From Ooceraea biroi (Eukaryota > Arthropoda > Insecta > Hymenoptera > Formicidae), in assembly GCF_003672135.1 (NCBI RefSeq), contig NC_039510.1, forward strand, positions 11,718,001 to 11,782,000: DNA of 64,000 nt, read 5' to 3'. Positions 13,001 through 26,800 of the stretch are shown here, one piece after another. The notes under the pieces were generated by a model. That model was not told the origin of the DNA and searched no databases. It saw nothing but the letters and a program-made list of their open reading frames with translations. Numbering within the stretch: position 1 is the stretch's first letter; each line of letters starts with the position of its first letter. Both the position numbers and the translations under genes were made by a program.

Positions 13001-14296
13001 CATCGATTGCAGATCCCGCTCTAAACAGGACGGACCGAACTCGTTCGTTCGGAGTATCGTTCACTTTCGGAGACTCGCGCGACCGGCCAGGGTCTTGCGA
13101 TGCAGAATCGTCGAGCGCAAAATTGAAGTCTCGTCGAGGTCCGGGCCCCGCCTTAATTCGGGGCCCCCGAGTCCAAGGCACGCAATCATCGGCGAGCGTC
13201 CCGACTCGTGTCGGCTATACACCGATAAAGTGTACGCGGCGCTAGTCATTATTTCGCGGTTTTGCAAGAGATCCGCGACCACCGGCATTATGCAATTTAA
13301 TGACGACCCTCTTTAATTCTTCTCAATTCGCTGCGCGTGAGCGCGAGTCTGGCAAATGCGATTTGTAGAACAATAATGTGCTCTCGTAACGCCGTTTAAC
13401 AGTTTCGTTTACAAATACGTTCGCGACGCAGAGTCGAATGAATCCGTGGCGAATAAATATTATTAATCACAATTCGTCCCGATCCTCGCATAGAGTGATT
13501 CCACACAAAAATGGCGACCCATCATCGATTGCTCAAATTTAAATGCGCCTTACGTGTCGCTTAATTCCTGCGTGTATTCGTTGTCACTCAATCACTTCTC
13601 GTCAGGTTCTCTCGCAAGTGTGTTTGCGAAGTAAATCAAGCACGGACGTGCACGCGAGTAAACGATGTTAACCTATATTTCGTGCGAGCGATATACGTCT
13701 ATTTTATTTACTCACCGGGATGAAGACTCCCCGGGCGCTTCTCGAGCGGCGTTCGTTTCTCGCCGAGTGGTATTATGAACGAGCCTGATTATGCACGCGA
13801 TGAAACGAAGCACTTTCTGAAGAGATCTCACATTTACGCGTGTTTAAATGAGAAGCACTTTTCGAAGAAATCCCGTCGACGCGCGCGCGTGGCGATTTCG
13901 CCGGCAGCCGCTCGTGAACGTGCGCACATTCGAATTCGCACACGTCTGAAGTTTGAAGAGCTTGCGCGGGTCACGTGACTTTTCGAAAAATCTGCGACTG
14001 CGCGTATTTTTCGGTTATTATATTATCGATAATTATATTATCGTTGCCATGATATAATTAAATTCTTAATATGTTTCTTATTCATTTATTACCTCTTAAT
14101 CTACTTGTTTTATACGATGAACAGCAAAATCAGACACAAAATATGAAATATTTTTGTTATTAAACTACTTCGTCTTTTCTCATGTTTAATAAAAATTTAT
14201 AAGAAATGGTAAAGGAGAAACATTTTCTCTCTCTGTTTATTATTTAAAAATTTCTTTTGCGATAATCCTTCATTTTCAGATGCCGGTAACATCATT

Positions 14297-14304
14297 TATC
14301 GATA
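14297..14304. promoter_or_regulatory. DRE-like box upstream of SSU72
   Basis: TATCGATA, the palindromic core bound by DREF at many insect housekeeping promoters, lies about 370 bp before the SSU72 start codon. The word is short and could be chance, but its position in front of a housekeeping gene is the usual context. Confidence 0.4.
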
Positions 14305-14671
14305 TATCATATGTATCTCTTGAAGGATGGCGCCACAGGATGGCCAAACATTTCGATTGACAGAGCAGAACGATTTAGGTCCATTTAGGTCGCAATACCA
14401 CTCGTAATATCTGTGATTATTACGAATTTTCGTTAGAAAATTTTATTAAATCGGGGGGAATCGCACAAATTGATTAATTGAATCGGATCGCGTTTGATTC
14501 AGTACACAGAGATTTACGCGTAAAAGATTTAGACATAATAGAAAATTCGAAACACTGTTTCCCAGATGGTTCCATCCACGTAATCCCCGAACGTGAGGTT
14601 ATCTTTCGCTGTAGCCAACCATACGATCTCTCTATCACGGCTTTTTCACGGTTAACGGGACGCTCGAGAAA

Positions 14672-15869
14672 ATGCCGGCGCCAAATTCCATCAGCGTAGC
14701 CGTAATATGTTCCAGTAATATGAACAGGAGCATGGAAGCGCATGCTTTCCTGAGGTAATCGGTCGTTCGATTTGAAACCCATTGAGACAATTGTTTCAGC
14801 TCATTAACTCAGTGGCGATTTTATTCACCGCACCTGCTGCTATGTAGGAAGCAATGGTGTCTACCACTGTAAACATTCTAAAAATGGCACTTGTAACATT
14901 TTAGCAAAGCACCATTGCTCTGGAATATCTTGCGATGTTCACGTGTATCTGACTTTTCTTAGGAAAATTAAATAGATTATGACTGTTATTTACCGACTGC
15001 GGTTGTTTCAGCAAAAAGGGCTTCAACGTGAAATCATTTGGGACTGGCGATAAGGTCAAGCTACCTGGAAATGCACCAGACCGTCCTAACATCTACGATT
15101 TTGGAACTTCATACGACGAAATCTACAATGATCTATTGATGAAGGACAAGCAATAGTATCCTTTATATAAACTCTTTCATATTTCTTATAAGCTTATGTT
15201 AAGGAGAAGAAGTAACAAGTCTGTCTGATTTTTGTAACTTTTGGGATTCGCTGTTGGATTATAATTTAGATTAATCCACCAGTATATGCGTTTTGCTCTA
15301 TTGTATTATATGATAGTAGCTTGTTGCTTGTAATGCGTTTACAAGCGCTCTTGTATAATTTTTGACGAGTAATTATTTAATTAGTAAAGGGATATTCCTT
15401 AACAACTGGCACAGTTATACACAGAATGGCTTACTACACATGTTGGATCGAAATCGTCGGATAAAACCTAGACCAGAACGGTTTCAATTGTCCAAGGACA
15501 AATTTGACATTCTCATTACGTGCGAAGAGCGCGTGTACGATCAAGTAATTGAATGCATGGAATCTAGGACTCAGGAACTCAACCAACCCGTACATTTAAT
15601 TAATATCGATATCCAGGATAATCACGAAGAGGCCACAGTAGGATCGTTTCTCATATGCGAGCTAGTCACAGTGGTATTGCACTATTATACCGTTCCTCAT
15701 CCAAAAGCTTCATCCGCGGAATTTAAGGATTTCATCAGTTAATAATATACGAAACTTTTTGTTCCAGTTGGCGAATAGCGAAGACCTAGACAATGACATA
15801 GACGAATTACTGCATGAATTTGAATCGAAATTTGCGAGAACAATATTGCACACCGTACTGTTTTATTGA
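14672..15869 (+). CDS. SSU72: SSU72, RNA polymerase II CTD phosphatase
   Basis: Four exons join in frame: 14672-14754, 15012-15155, 15415-15673 and 15768-15869, giving 195 residues (the human protein has 194). SSU72 removes phosphate from serine 5 (and serine 7) of the polymerase II C-terminal domain and works with the cleavage and polyadenylation machinery in the nucleus. The CX5R phosphatase signature is visible as CSSNMNR, with the nucleophile Cys13 and Arg19. The family blocks FGTG, RPERFQ, TCEERVYDQV, VDIQDNHEEAT-like (here IDIQDNHEEAT) and the terminal ILHTVLFY are all present. The start is the first ATG of the exon and matches the family N-terminus. The last residue of exon 3 was chosen so that spacing to exon 4 matches the family. 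Intron 2 has U12-type signals (separate entry). It converges on LSG1, with 593 bases between the two stops. Confidence 0.95.
15156..15414 (+). other. U12-type (minor spliceosome) intron of SSU72
   Basis: The donor reads GTATCCTTT, the U12-type 5' splice-site consensus. A TTCCTTAAC branch-point consensus lies at 15395-15403, ending 11 bases before the exon, at the tight distance typical of U12 introns. The intron ends CAG and has no long pyrimidine tract before it, again as for this class. The splice restores a TAT codon (exon 2 gives TA, exon 3 gives T). If the intron is kept, the reading frame meets TAG exactly at the junction, after residue 75. Confidence 0.9.
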
Positions 15870-16462
15870 GGATCCGTTATTCCATCGTGCGAATCATCAA
15901 GAATTTGGTGTGCACCGAACCTCGAGAGTATTTATGAGAGAAATTAAATTATGTATAATTTAAATATACCGCGCGTATACTCTACTGGATCATATGGACT
16001 GAATTCTGATTCGAGCGAAGAATACCACTTGTGCTTCCTGTTTAACGAACGATTATTCCTATGGAATCTAACTCGTACGATCCGCTATTGAAGTTTATAT
16101 TCCTGCGAGATTTGCATTATACAGGGACACCACGTAGCTTCGAGAATGAGGATACATGGGTCTCTATGGATCGTACAGAATTTTAGACCTAAGATGAAAA
16201 ACAATATATCAGGGGTAAAAGAAATAAATAATACAAAGGGAATAAAATAGAAAAATATTTTAATTTTACCATATGTACACATATACACGTACACGTATCG
16301 TGGACATTACCGCATGTACACGATTACATGTGAATGTAATCCTGTGACGCAAGTCTATGTTTGTACAGTACGAAGTTATAATAATATACACGCAGCGTGT
16401 TACGATAGGATATAATGAGTGCGAGAACTGCGGAAAGTTGATATCTCCCGCACATTTTGTAC
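15870..16462. other. Convergent 3' region between SSU72 and LSG1
   Basis: AT-rich sequence holding the 3' untranslated regions of both genes. On the plus strand AATAAA words occur near 16223 and 16241, within about 400 bases of the SSU72 stop, so the two transcripts may come close or overlap. No further gene is seen. Confidence 0.5.
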
Positions 16463-19323
16463 TCAATGTTGATCGAGATGAGCATATATCCTTCGGGTCT
16501 TTTCACGTTTATTCTTGTTGGCATGCTTATTTATCTTCTTCCAAGGTTTGTCGCATTGACTATCGACAGATTCTGTCAAGCTAGTAGTCGATCTCACACA
16601 CCTGAAAATTAATTATATTCAGAATTTGAATTTTATATGTGAAAGACAGAATATATTTCCTGACGTATGTGAAGAAAAATGTCAATCGATTGTTCGGTGC
16701 TTCACTGATTGATCTTATAAACTATCTATTGCCACAATATAATATATATTATATAAGAACAATTTTACAGTATGGTAAAGCGCCAAACTTGTAACCATAC
16801 ATCGAGTAACTGAGAAGATTTGAATATGGGAAACTGGGCTTGTCTTTTGAAAAAGGCACTAGGTCCACACACAGCTGATAAATCGCTGTGTGTCATTCCC
16901 TCGTTATGTAAAATACCCGATCCTCCAAATTGGAGGTAATCATGGGACTTACAATGTGCGAAAACTGTGAAAACATACGTGTAAGGAAACCTTTAAGACC
17001 CTGTGCTCTAGTGAGGAAATTTAGGAACTTATTATTATTATATACATAAACAACTTTACAAATAAAACGGAAATTTTCACATTACCTTGCACCTAAAGAG
17101 TGTTGCGGTACAGTTCCATGCACCCCCTTCACATGTACATTCTGGAAGAATTTGCGATCAAACTGCTCCTCCGTTATGCCGTATCCCTCGTTAAGGCGAG
17201 CTAATCCGGACGGTATATGCTTGTTCGCGGACACAATCCGGCGTCGTGGCGGGAACGTGTGATAGTTTTGTTGTTGGAGCATCGGCGGCGCAACGCAATA
17301 CAGCAATTTGCCATTAACGAAATCCTTCAAAACGTATCTCGCGGAGCGTGAGTTGTCCGGCTGGCCGTTCTGTGTTAAGAAGCCTCTGTTATCTATAAAC
17401 AGAAATACGATATATTAATCTATGATATAAAGATGTGTATATATCATGTTTAATACGTGAATGTTTGAACACTACACAAAGATAATATGTAACATAAATA
17501 CATAAAAATGATTAAATAGCTTTCAAATTTTTATCTTAGCATTCTTATACATTTCAAGCGATTACGTACAGGCATGCGCGTTCAGCAGCTCCTCAGCGGT
17601 TGGTGGGCGATCCAGATTTCCGTCCGATGGAACCGGTAACATAAGGCCGTACACATCCTCCAAAACGTGCCGAGGTATCAGCGTAGCCAATAGCGTGATC
17701 GCCGGTACGTGGTCTCGCATCTGATCAATCGGCAGTATACCATTTAAGATCATATCCGCCTTCGTGCAAACGAAATTCGGCATCACTAGACCGGGGCAAT
17801 CGCATAACAGCAGATCTTCGTCCACGTATAGTGTCTGAAAGTGTTTCGTCTTGCCCGGCGTGGCGGACACGGAAACTTTCTTATTCATGAGCAGGGCGTT
17901 GATGGTGGAACTCTTTCCCACGTTCGGATACCCCACCAGACCGATCGTCGTCACCTTGTCTCTCTGCGTCTTACCTCCGCTATAAATTGTTTTAAATAAT
18001 TGCACGAGCTCATTCCTATTTAATAATTTCGGCGAACTGGCTATCTTCTTCGTTTCATGCGTCGAGTCCGCCTCTGAGATACTCAAGTCTTCTATCGTGC
18101 GTTCGGCGGCTTTTATTTGTTCATCTTCGTCCGCTTCTGTATTGGATATAACACATGTATCATCATTACTAACATCGTCTTTCGCGCTTTTGTGTTTCGA
18201 ATTTGACGAGCAATTCAAATTGCATTCATCAGCACTATCGCCGTCCTTCGCATCAGAACCGTCATTTTCATCTTCATTCACTGAACTTGTTTCATTCTCG
18301 TCCTCTTCCTCAATTTTTAGCTTCTCCGCCGCCAGTGTGGCGGAGAAGAAAGCTACCGGCACGTTAATGTCCGTAAAATATTTCGCCCACTCTGTTCTCT
18401 GCTCATCCGTTAAAAAATCTGCCTTGTTGACGAGAATCATATTTAATTTGTTAGGATCCACTTCCTTGACGTAACGCTCCAAGTCCTCGCAGCGGAAGAG
18501 CAACGGATTACGCGCGTCTACGATTTGTACGACGACATCGCTGCGCTCGACCACCCTCCACAATTGTCGCCAAAACTCTAAATTCTTTTCGTAAGGCGTC
18601 AACATCAGTTCCTTAGCTTCTTGCAACATGGCCAGCCAACGTCTCCAGTCCAGGAACTTCTCCCTTTCGAGAGTGTGCAGCTCCTGAGCGCTCGTGGAAC
18701 TGCCCCATTTTGGCCTTCTTGGTATTTTGATGAGATCTTTATTTTTCTCATGTAGTTCTAGCATCGTCTCTTTCTCCTCTTTCGAGAGCAAACCAACGTC
18801 ATTGGGATTTACGATTTTGATATTCAATTTTTCTGCACTGAACTCTGTGCCTGCCAGTTCAGCAGTCGAGAGAAATTCTTGAAATGAACTCTCCTCCGTA
18901 ACGGATTGCAAGTTGAGTCGACCCCAATCGTAACCATCATTGATTTCTGTGGTATGGAGCTATGTAGAACAATGACAGACATGGACTTTCTAGTCAATCC
19001 AATAAATTTATTAACCTAGAACAAACTTATCTAACAGTTCAATAGAAGTTTTTTAATTATAATAGCGACTAAAACTTTAAATATACCGATGACTGAATAT
19101 CTTCTTAAAATGCATAATTTAGGAAATATCTTCGTAAAATTAATTTCATGTATTGTATTCGCCATAAAGACCTATAGTTTCGAACGAGGAGGTTAAAATA
19201 AATTGATTATCTTACCATAGACGGCTCTTTGCTATTTCTTTTAACTCCTTGTTTCCTCCTAGATAGTTCTTTCATCAAGGCTCTCCCTAATTCACTACGT
19301 CCTTTTTTACCTTTCTTGCTCAT
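16463..19323 (-). CDS. LSG1: LSG1, large-subunit GTPase 1
   Basis: Four exons on the minus strand (19216-19323, 17570-18959, 17086-17392, 16463-16601) join in frame to 647 residues; the human protein has 658. LSG1 is a cytoplasmic, circularly permuted GTPase that releases NMD3 from pre-60S ribosomal subunits late in maturation. The permuted order is visible: G4 NKAD (residues 214-217) comes before G1 GYPNVGKSS (379-387) and G3 DCPG (423-426). Between G4 and G1 lies an acidic, low-complexity insert of about 100 residues, which is a variable region in the family. The N-terminus MSKKGKKGRSELGRALMK and the basic C-terminus (KPWKK, then RREK-type lysine/arginine clusters) match the family. A tiny phase shift at each junction is resolved by good GT-AG sites. 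It lies downstream of WDR33 in the same orientation. Confidence 0.95.
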
Positions 19324-20818
19324 GGTTTCAGCTGCTGATATTTAATCTTTGCAGGAGCAACACGTGAGATCATCCCATCAAAACATAGGTATAGTTGCAC
19401 TGCTACTTTTCACTTTTCAATTGAAGATAGCGGAGGCTCGTAGCGGAGTTTCTTAGAACTAATCGAGGAATCATACGCGCGCGAGAAATGAATGCCGAAA
19501 CGAAAATCAATTTATTAACAATTAATATTACAGAGCAATATAAGTGTATATTTCGAAGCAGTTTCATATCATATTACAGTTGATTATTATGTTATCGTGT
19601 CCAATGTGATAATTCAGAAATTGAAACCAACTAATATGCGAAATGAGTTTGGATTTCGATGCCGTTGATAAACAAAAAAAAATAAATTTCTACTTTAATT
19701 ATACATAAAGCACAAAGCCACTTACAGCACTTACAACAACTTATTGGTTTTAATCTCTGTCCAATGCAATCCATTTTTTCATATTTTACAGGATTCAATG
19801 TTCGTTGTAATATATTTCAATCGCGTATCATTCAAAATCGAAAAAAAATTAGTACAAGTCTAATCAGGATAATAGTGATACTAAACTTCTGTTCACAAAC
19901 AAATCTAATAATCGCCACAAAAACCGAGTTCTCAAGTTGTTTATACTTCGTTCTTACTTTGAGAATTCAATTATTGAAGTACACGTTCTTCTTAGACATT
20001 TAAAAATTTCGTTTCTTCACCATTATCCTGCTTAAATTCCCATGTCGTACAAAAGGATAGAAATAAAAAAATGCTGTACGTTATTCCGTTTTATTAATAA
20101 TAGATAGATGGACTATAAATTCCAGCACTTTCACATTCCTCGGACGACAGCTGCAGAGTCGATCATTCGTTCGTGCTTTCCTCTCAGGTCACGCATCCTG
20201 ATATGACTAGCACGCAGTTGTCGAGCTCCGCAAACGGAACAAAAATTCCCCGCAAGGCAGCTTGTGAACAGTTTCTTTCAATAATATTCGTGTCGCCGAT
20301 TCCTAATGCATTATATTACAATTTCCCCTCTTTTTGTTTTTGTAAAAAGAAGGCTGTCTATATGTGACAAATATTCGAATCGCATCACATAGTTCAAATT
20401 ATCTGAATCCGAAATAACTAATCGGGATAATGAACTAGTCTGAATTCGCTTCCCTTACGTTGTCTAAAGAAAAGATATTCAATTAGCCGCACACTAGATA
20501 CGAATCATAAAATCAAGGTAGTTATCTGACTGTTATCATGCTGGTCATCGTGAAAATATAGTCATATAATCATGTTCACATACCTAGTCATACCTATTCA
20601 CTTATATGCATTTTTCACAAATGCGAATAAGACAGTTCACCACTGTTAAAGGTACTGCCTGATTTGCCATAAACCTGATTCTCAACACTGATTATCTTAC
20701 ACACTCATGATCACCATTGGCAAAGTCTCACAAAACATATTATCGTAGAAAACATCGTCTATCGAGAGACACCAGTTCGGTCGCCGATAATCGAAGTAAC
20801 ATATTATTCCGAACTTGT
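19324..20818. other. Spacer between WDR33 and LSG1
   Basis: Contains the LSG1 promoter side and the 3' untranslated region of WDR33, both on the minus strand. AT-rich, with no open frame that resembles a protein. The frames at 19764-20003 and 20173-20367 (+) look like chance. Confidence 0.5.
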
Positions 20819-23800
20819 TTAATAATTGTCTCTTCCCCTCCCACTTCTCGACTGATCGTTGTCGCGTCCTCTACTGCGATTATTGTAACCACTTCTGTCA
20901 CCACTGCCTCGGTTCATAACGCGATTCGGTCCGTTCTTGCCGAAATTGCCGAAATTGGAGTTAAAGCTGTTTAATTGACCCTGCGAGTTCTGCCCGCGGA
21001 AATTAGGCCCAAAGCCTGGCCGTTCGAAGCTCATCGGACCGGCGTTCGGTCCGCGGAAATTGGGCGCTCCTTGGAAATTATTGCCGAAAGGCGGCGGACC
21101 TTGATTCGGGCCGAACGGCGGCATCGGGCTCGGCCTAAAGTGGTTCGGTCCAAAATTGCCATTTGGCGGCGGTCGGAAATTGGGCCCGAAACCGCCAGGC
21201 GGTGGTCCGTTGGGACCGAAGCCTGGATGCATGTTTGGATGGTGCGCCATCAAATGTGACGGCATTGAGCCATCCATGCCAGGCATGCCAGGATGAGGTT
21301 TACCCTGCATACCAGGATGCTGTTGCATATTAGGATGCGGCACGAGACTCGGTATCGGCGGTGGCATGTTAGGATTGATATTTTGCATGTTGTGATGATT
21401 CGACAGATGAGGCATGCCAGCCATGTGACCGTGCATACTGTTACCCATGCCGGGAACCATCGCCATGCTACTGTCACGCTTGTCGAAGCTGTTGCCAGCG
21501 AACGCGCCGTCCGATTTGCCGCGAGGACCGTCGTCCTTCTCATCATCCCAGCGGCCAGAACTCGTACCATCGCGCTCTCGGTCATCGTACATATCGTTGT
21601 CCAGCTTTTTCAACAGCGAGAAGCCGCTGATGCGGAAATCCTTATCAGCGAAATTGTTGCTGCGCGGATCATACTCGTGCGAACCGGGCCTACCGGGACC
21701 GGATATGTTGAACCTCAGATCTTCGTCGTCGCGATTGCTGCTCCTCATGGGATCGTGAGAGGCACCTCGCCTGTGATCCTCGTCGCCGTGGAAGGAATTA
21801 CTCTCGCCAACATTTGGCTTACCGAGGCCGAACCTCAGATCAGTGTCGCTGGACTGCGAGTCCTCCGTCATCACGCCACCGAAGACCGGCTGATGAATCT
21901 TGGACGTGCGATCGCTAGCACCGCCATCGCTCCAGCCAATTAGTTGATCAAACTTCCGCTTGCCACCGCGATTTAATGTCTTCAATAGCTCAGGATTTTG
22001 TGCGAACTTTGAACTAGGCAAAGGCGGTGGGAGATCGATGTCGGGTACTTTCGAATAATCGATCTCACCATCGTCCTGCAGATACTCCTCAGCTTCGTCT
22101 GTATTGTCCGGCGGACCAACCACGTCTCGTAGCTCTTCTATCTCACCCGAGAATACTAATTTGTTTATAGCGTCGGTTCCTTTACTGATCGCTTCTGCTA
22201 GCTTGGAGCCCGCTGTAGAAAATTTAATTAAGTTAATAAACATTTCATAAAACTATAGGCCTAAAATTTATATATTTTTTTTATTGAAATATGCGATGCT
22301 TACCTTCTACAGGAATCATTTTCCCGTACAATATAATGGCATTAGGCGTAACTTCGTTCAATGGCACGGCACCAGGCGTAGTTTCAATCAATTGATTGAC
22401 AAATGCATTGAGTGCTTCAACCTGCTCGATATCCTCGGCCTCCATTTCGTTCCATTGAGCTTGGAAGTTCCGTGGTATAGGTTTGCTATAAGGTACTTTC
22501 TTATTGGCAAATTTCTTGCCCTCATCCACCGCGTGATCCAAGTCCAGACCCGGGATTCCTCCGCTCTTATCTTCGGCCTCACCATCGGCATTGATTCTAT
22601 CCTCCGGGCCCATACCGGGTATTACTGCTGCTTCATCAGCTAGAAGGAACGAGTGATTTTGTTATAGTATTTTCTTTTTATATGTTACACTTTCAAATAT
22701 ATTATTAAGATATTTTAATTGGATATCTTTCTTTGTATGTACCGATTTCGTGATCGTCAATTCCGGCCGAGCCCGCTGGCAATGTATTGAGATTGTATTT
22801 ATCTCTCATAAGATCTCCCGGCCTGTTACGTGTCCAAAACTTAGATGTGTGATCGTTGCTACCAGAACATAAGATATGTCCCAAAGGATGCCAAGCCAAT
22901 GTCCAGACTATGCTATCATGAGCCTGTTCTATTGCTCCTACTTCCTTGTCCGCTCTAAAAATCCACCATAAAGTTATCAGATTGCGTAGATAAGATATAC
23001 CTATTTTTTTTAATGTAACTTAAGCAATAACATAGAGAGAAAGAACAAGGAAAATAATCAACAATAAAAATGGTACATACCCCACATGCCAGAAGAGTAT
23101 AGCACCGTCGCTTCCACCGCTACAAAAGAGACCCTCATGACTTGGATGCCAAGCAACGCTGGACGCTTCTTTTTTATGGCCGCGGAAAGTCTGAACTTCT
23201 TGGCTCAGATTCCTGATATCAAATAATTTCAATAGATGATCTCTTGACGCGGTCACCAACCAGTTACCGTTTTCGTTCCATTTGACATCCATCACAGTCG
23301 ACTTGTGTGCGTGGAGTGTCGCTAAAGACTGGCCAGTTTTTGGATCCCACAGTTTCACTGGTTGCTGATTGTCTTTACTGCCAGAAATGACTAGACCCTT
23401 TTGCGGATGCCAATGCACGCATTTGACATCTGCACCGTGACCTACGAGAAAAACAGTATAAAGTATTGTTTATCGAACATGACTGTTTATATAATAAACA
23501 TTATATAATGCTTAGGAATAATATTTAAAATAATATTATTTACGAAAATTCTTTGAAAAATATATCATAAAGAGTGCACGAAATTATGTGAAGAAACAGT
23601 AATACATAATTAAAATATATTAAATGTCAAAAACTATTTAAGTAATAAAGTAAAAAATAAAATAAAAGCAGATTTTATGAAACATATAATAAATCAATGA
23701 AGTATATCAATAAATTATGTACCCCTGAGAATTCGTTCTTCATGACAGCGAAGAAAGTCCCAAATTCTGACAGTTCCGTCATCACTGCAGGTCGCCAATT

Positions 23801-26800
23801 TGTGATCCGTTGGACTGAAACTACCCACCCGAAAAAAAAACATGTTACATTTAAACAATGTGCTATCGAATATGGTAAGAAACTGTGTTAATATTTTATT
23901 TGCCGATATGCATAATAAAAAGTCACCAGAATTGAATAATTAAATAATTAAGTAATAATTAAGTGATATATACGGTACGGAAGAAATCGTAATATCTGCA
24001 CCATGACCATGTATTGTATTCATTCAAACATGACAGTTTATTAGTATTATATTTCATTTTGCAAAACATAACATCGAAAGTTACTAATCTAAATAAGAAG
24101 AAAATTTAAACAATAATTTAATATTCCGAAATGACAAGAAAGCGGAATACAATTGTTGTCCTTATAAACTTTTATTCAAATCTTCATCTTACAGAATTTA
24201 ATTATTCTGTATATCGAAAAGCAAGGAAAGAATTGTCGAGCAATTGTTTTTTGTATGGTAAAGAGATGACAGAAACATTATACATATCATGGCGCAAGCC
24301 GAGAAGAGTATAGAAGAGTATAGATCGCTGAAGAGTTAAACATTCAATTGCTTGCATTCGTTATTGATTTATTGATATATAATTATTATTACATGCAATG
24401 TAGATGTATATATGTACATTTTGAAAAAAAACAACGAAACACAAAGCATTATCAAATCGTAGATATATAATAGATACATAGATGTACTATGTAAGAGTCT
24501 GTCAAACTGTTAATAATTTTTCACAAATGCGTGTTCTTTATGAAAATTTTCTTAAATTGTAATACACATACGTATTTAAAGAGAGATTTTTCCTAATATT
24601 TTAGTTGCATTGATCTATTTTATCAAATTTAGTATATCACAAAACGGGATCCATATTTTCTTATCCAAAAGGAGATATCTATAAATTCATATGGGTAATT
24701 CCTCAAAAATTTGAAATGCATAATTTACAAAAGATCTTTCTTCCTAAATATTGTACAGAAATAAATTCAATGTAAAGTTGTTATTCCGTAACCAGTAGAT
24801 CTCAATGTTTAATGATTCTTTCTGTGTCTGCTGATATTGAAAACAATGTACGCGCGGAAAAGCAAAAGAGAAGTACGAACAAATGTACACAAAACAGCGC
24901 ACACATGTGAGTGCATAAAGTCAACAAATTAACTTGGAAGAAACTGGATGTAATATACCGATATATAGAACGTGTATCCAAATCTTACAAAATGCGCCAT
25001 CGAGAAATAGAGATCATTAAAAAAAGGAATATATTTATATGTGTGTAAATATATATTATAAATAAATAAAAGACCATCTGCGACAGTCATATCTGGCACA
25101 CAAATAAAAGTCCACCGTTTATTAGACGGATGAACGTATGACTGTTTCATCATTCGGTGAAACCAAAACTTATTTTTGATGCCACATGACCACCGAGTGA
25201 TATACCAAAAGCAATCTTTTTTCAGAATTTAACATTTATTGCACAAAAAAAATGTCCGAAGTGTACATGAGTTATGTCTTATATTTTTGTTACGCTCTCT
25301 TTCTCCTTCTCTCTCTCTCTCTCTTTCGTATGCGAAAGGGCACAATTGACATAAAACTAAAGGCAAGATATTTTATTTTCATAGCCATGCAATAATGTGA
25401 TATCTCTTTATTTAACTTTATTGAAACTTAAACGATATATAAAGAAGGACACAGGATATTTTATTTTTTATTTATCATTATATGGGAATCTCGACTAGGT
25501 GTTGCCATATATATTTTTCTTTTATTTGTTATTCTAAAGCACATACACATTTTTGCCGAATAAACAATCTAGCCACATAATTCCTTAAAATGAGAGCCGT
25601 AAGGACCTAATAGCGTTATAACTTAATTAGAATTTGTGCCACTTTTTAATGTGATGATGAGTGCATTATATCGATACTATATGGACAGAGTAAGAAATCG
25701 AGTTAGGTCCCTAAGACTCTACAAATACAAATCGTAAATTATGTCAATACGCACATATGATGTACGCAAGAAATTTACACTGCCCTTGTATCGATTTTTA
25801 CTTTATGAGATACGTGCGTCCATCGCGACGAGAGAAAGCGCGTTAAAAAAAATCTATACCTTTATATCTGCAAGTTCTATCAAATTTATTATTACATTGT
25901 TACTTAAAAAATATGACTCCGCTACACTATACTCAAAATATTTTCTACGATTAAATTTTTAAAATATATAAAAGATTTCAACGATAAATAATGATTCAAG
26001 AAAAATCGGTTTGACTCTTCAGATTTTTATCGTATCATTCCGGAAAGCTTCTCCTAATTCGGCAAAAGATAGATGTATCAGAACTTCCTTTCCGAATCTA
26101 ATCGAGACGGCAATTGGCACTTTTTCACGAACATGGTTCATTCCATGGTTCCTGACGGCCATTTCATTTTGCATTTTATTATCCAATGCTTCACATTAGG
26201 ATTCATTAAAATCACCTGTGTACCCATACAAGAATCACTATTGCTCTGTCAGAAACGGCATAAAACCAGAAAAGGAAGAGAATAAGAGTCGCGTCGAATA
26301 TCCTAACTACGGCAAGGATGAATGGATTATCGGCAACAGTGGCGCAAGAGACGTAAGGACTAGTGTGGTGGATGATATACCTGAGTCCTCTAATCGCTTC
26401 TTTGTGCGCTTGAAACATCTTGACGTTGTTCATATTGCTCTGCCAATATTTCACGTAGCCTGCATGGTCCCCTGTTACCATCCAGCTCTCGTTGTGCGAC
26501 CAAACCATTGTCCTTACTGGGCTGTCGTGTGCCTGAACAGAGAAATCAATTTTTCTTACTTTTCAACATGTAAAAAGAAAAATATATCCAGCACATGATT
26601 AAAAACATTTTCTAAAAAATAATAAAAAACTACGTGATTATTTTTCACATTTCAATCAATTTATAGATTTTTAAAGCTACTCGGAGACGAGGCCAAGATT
26701 TGCAAGGTTCTGTCCCTCAACGTTTTAATATGCAATAAAGCAGAATATATTAACTATCGTATAACCGGATGCACAAGATCACAATTATCCTTTATATCTC

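Larger units (their letters stand above)
4170..14296. other. 10-kb stretch without a recognised gene
   Basis: I found no exon that resembles a known protein. GC-rich islands near 4400-5640, 6200-6680, 7560-8480 and 12940-13980 keep frames open on both strands at once (for example 7684-8148 on + against 7912-8388 on -), which is what base composition alone produces. Embedded structures are listed separately: a TGA repeat, a 30-bp palindrome and a 23-bp hairpin. An imperfect two-copy repeat with 24-bp period sits near 9510-9560. The region may be an intergenic regulatory domain or part of a long intron of a gene outside the window. Confidence 0.5.

Noticed and set aside
20975..21943. Long plus-strand frames (94, 216 and 103 codons) inside the WDR33 last exon
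   Set aside because: They are antisense to a GC-rich, low-complexity coding exon whose own frame is clearly the WDR33 tail. They show no family resemblance.
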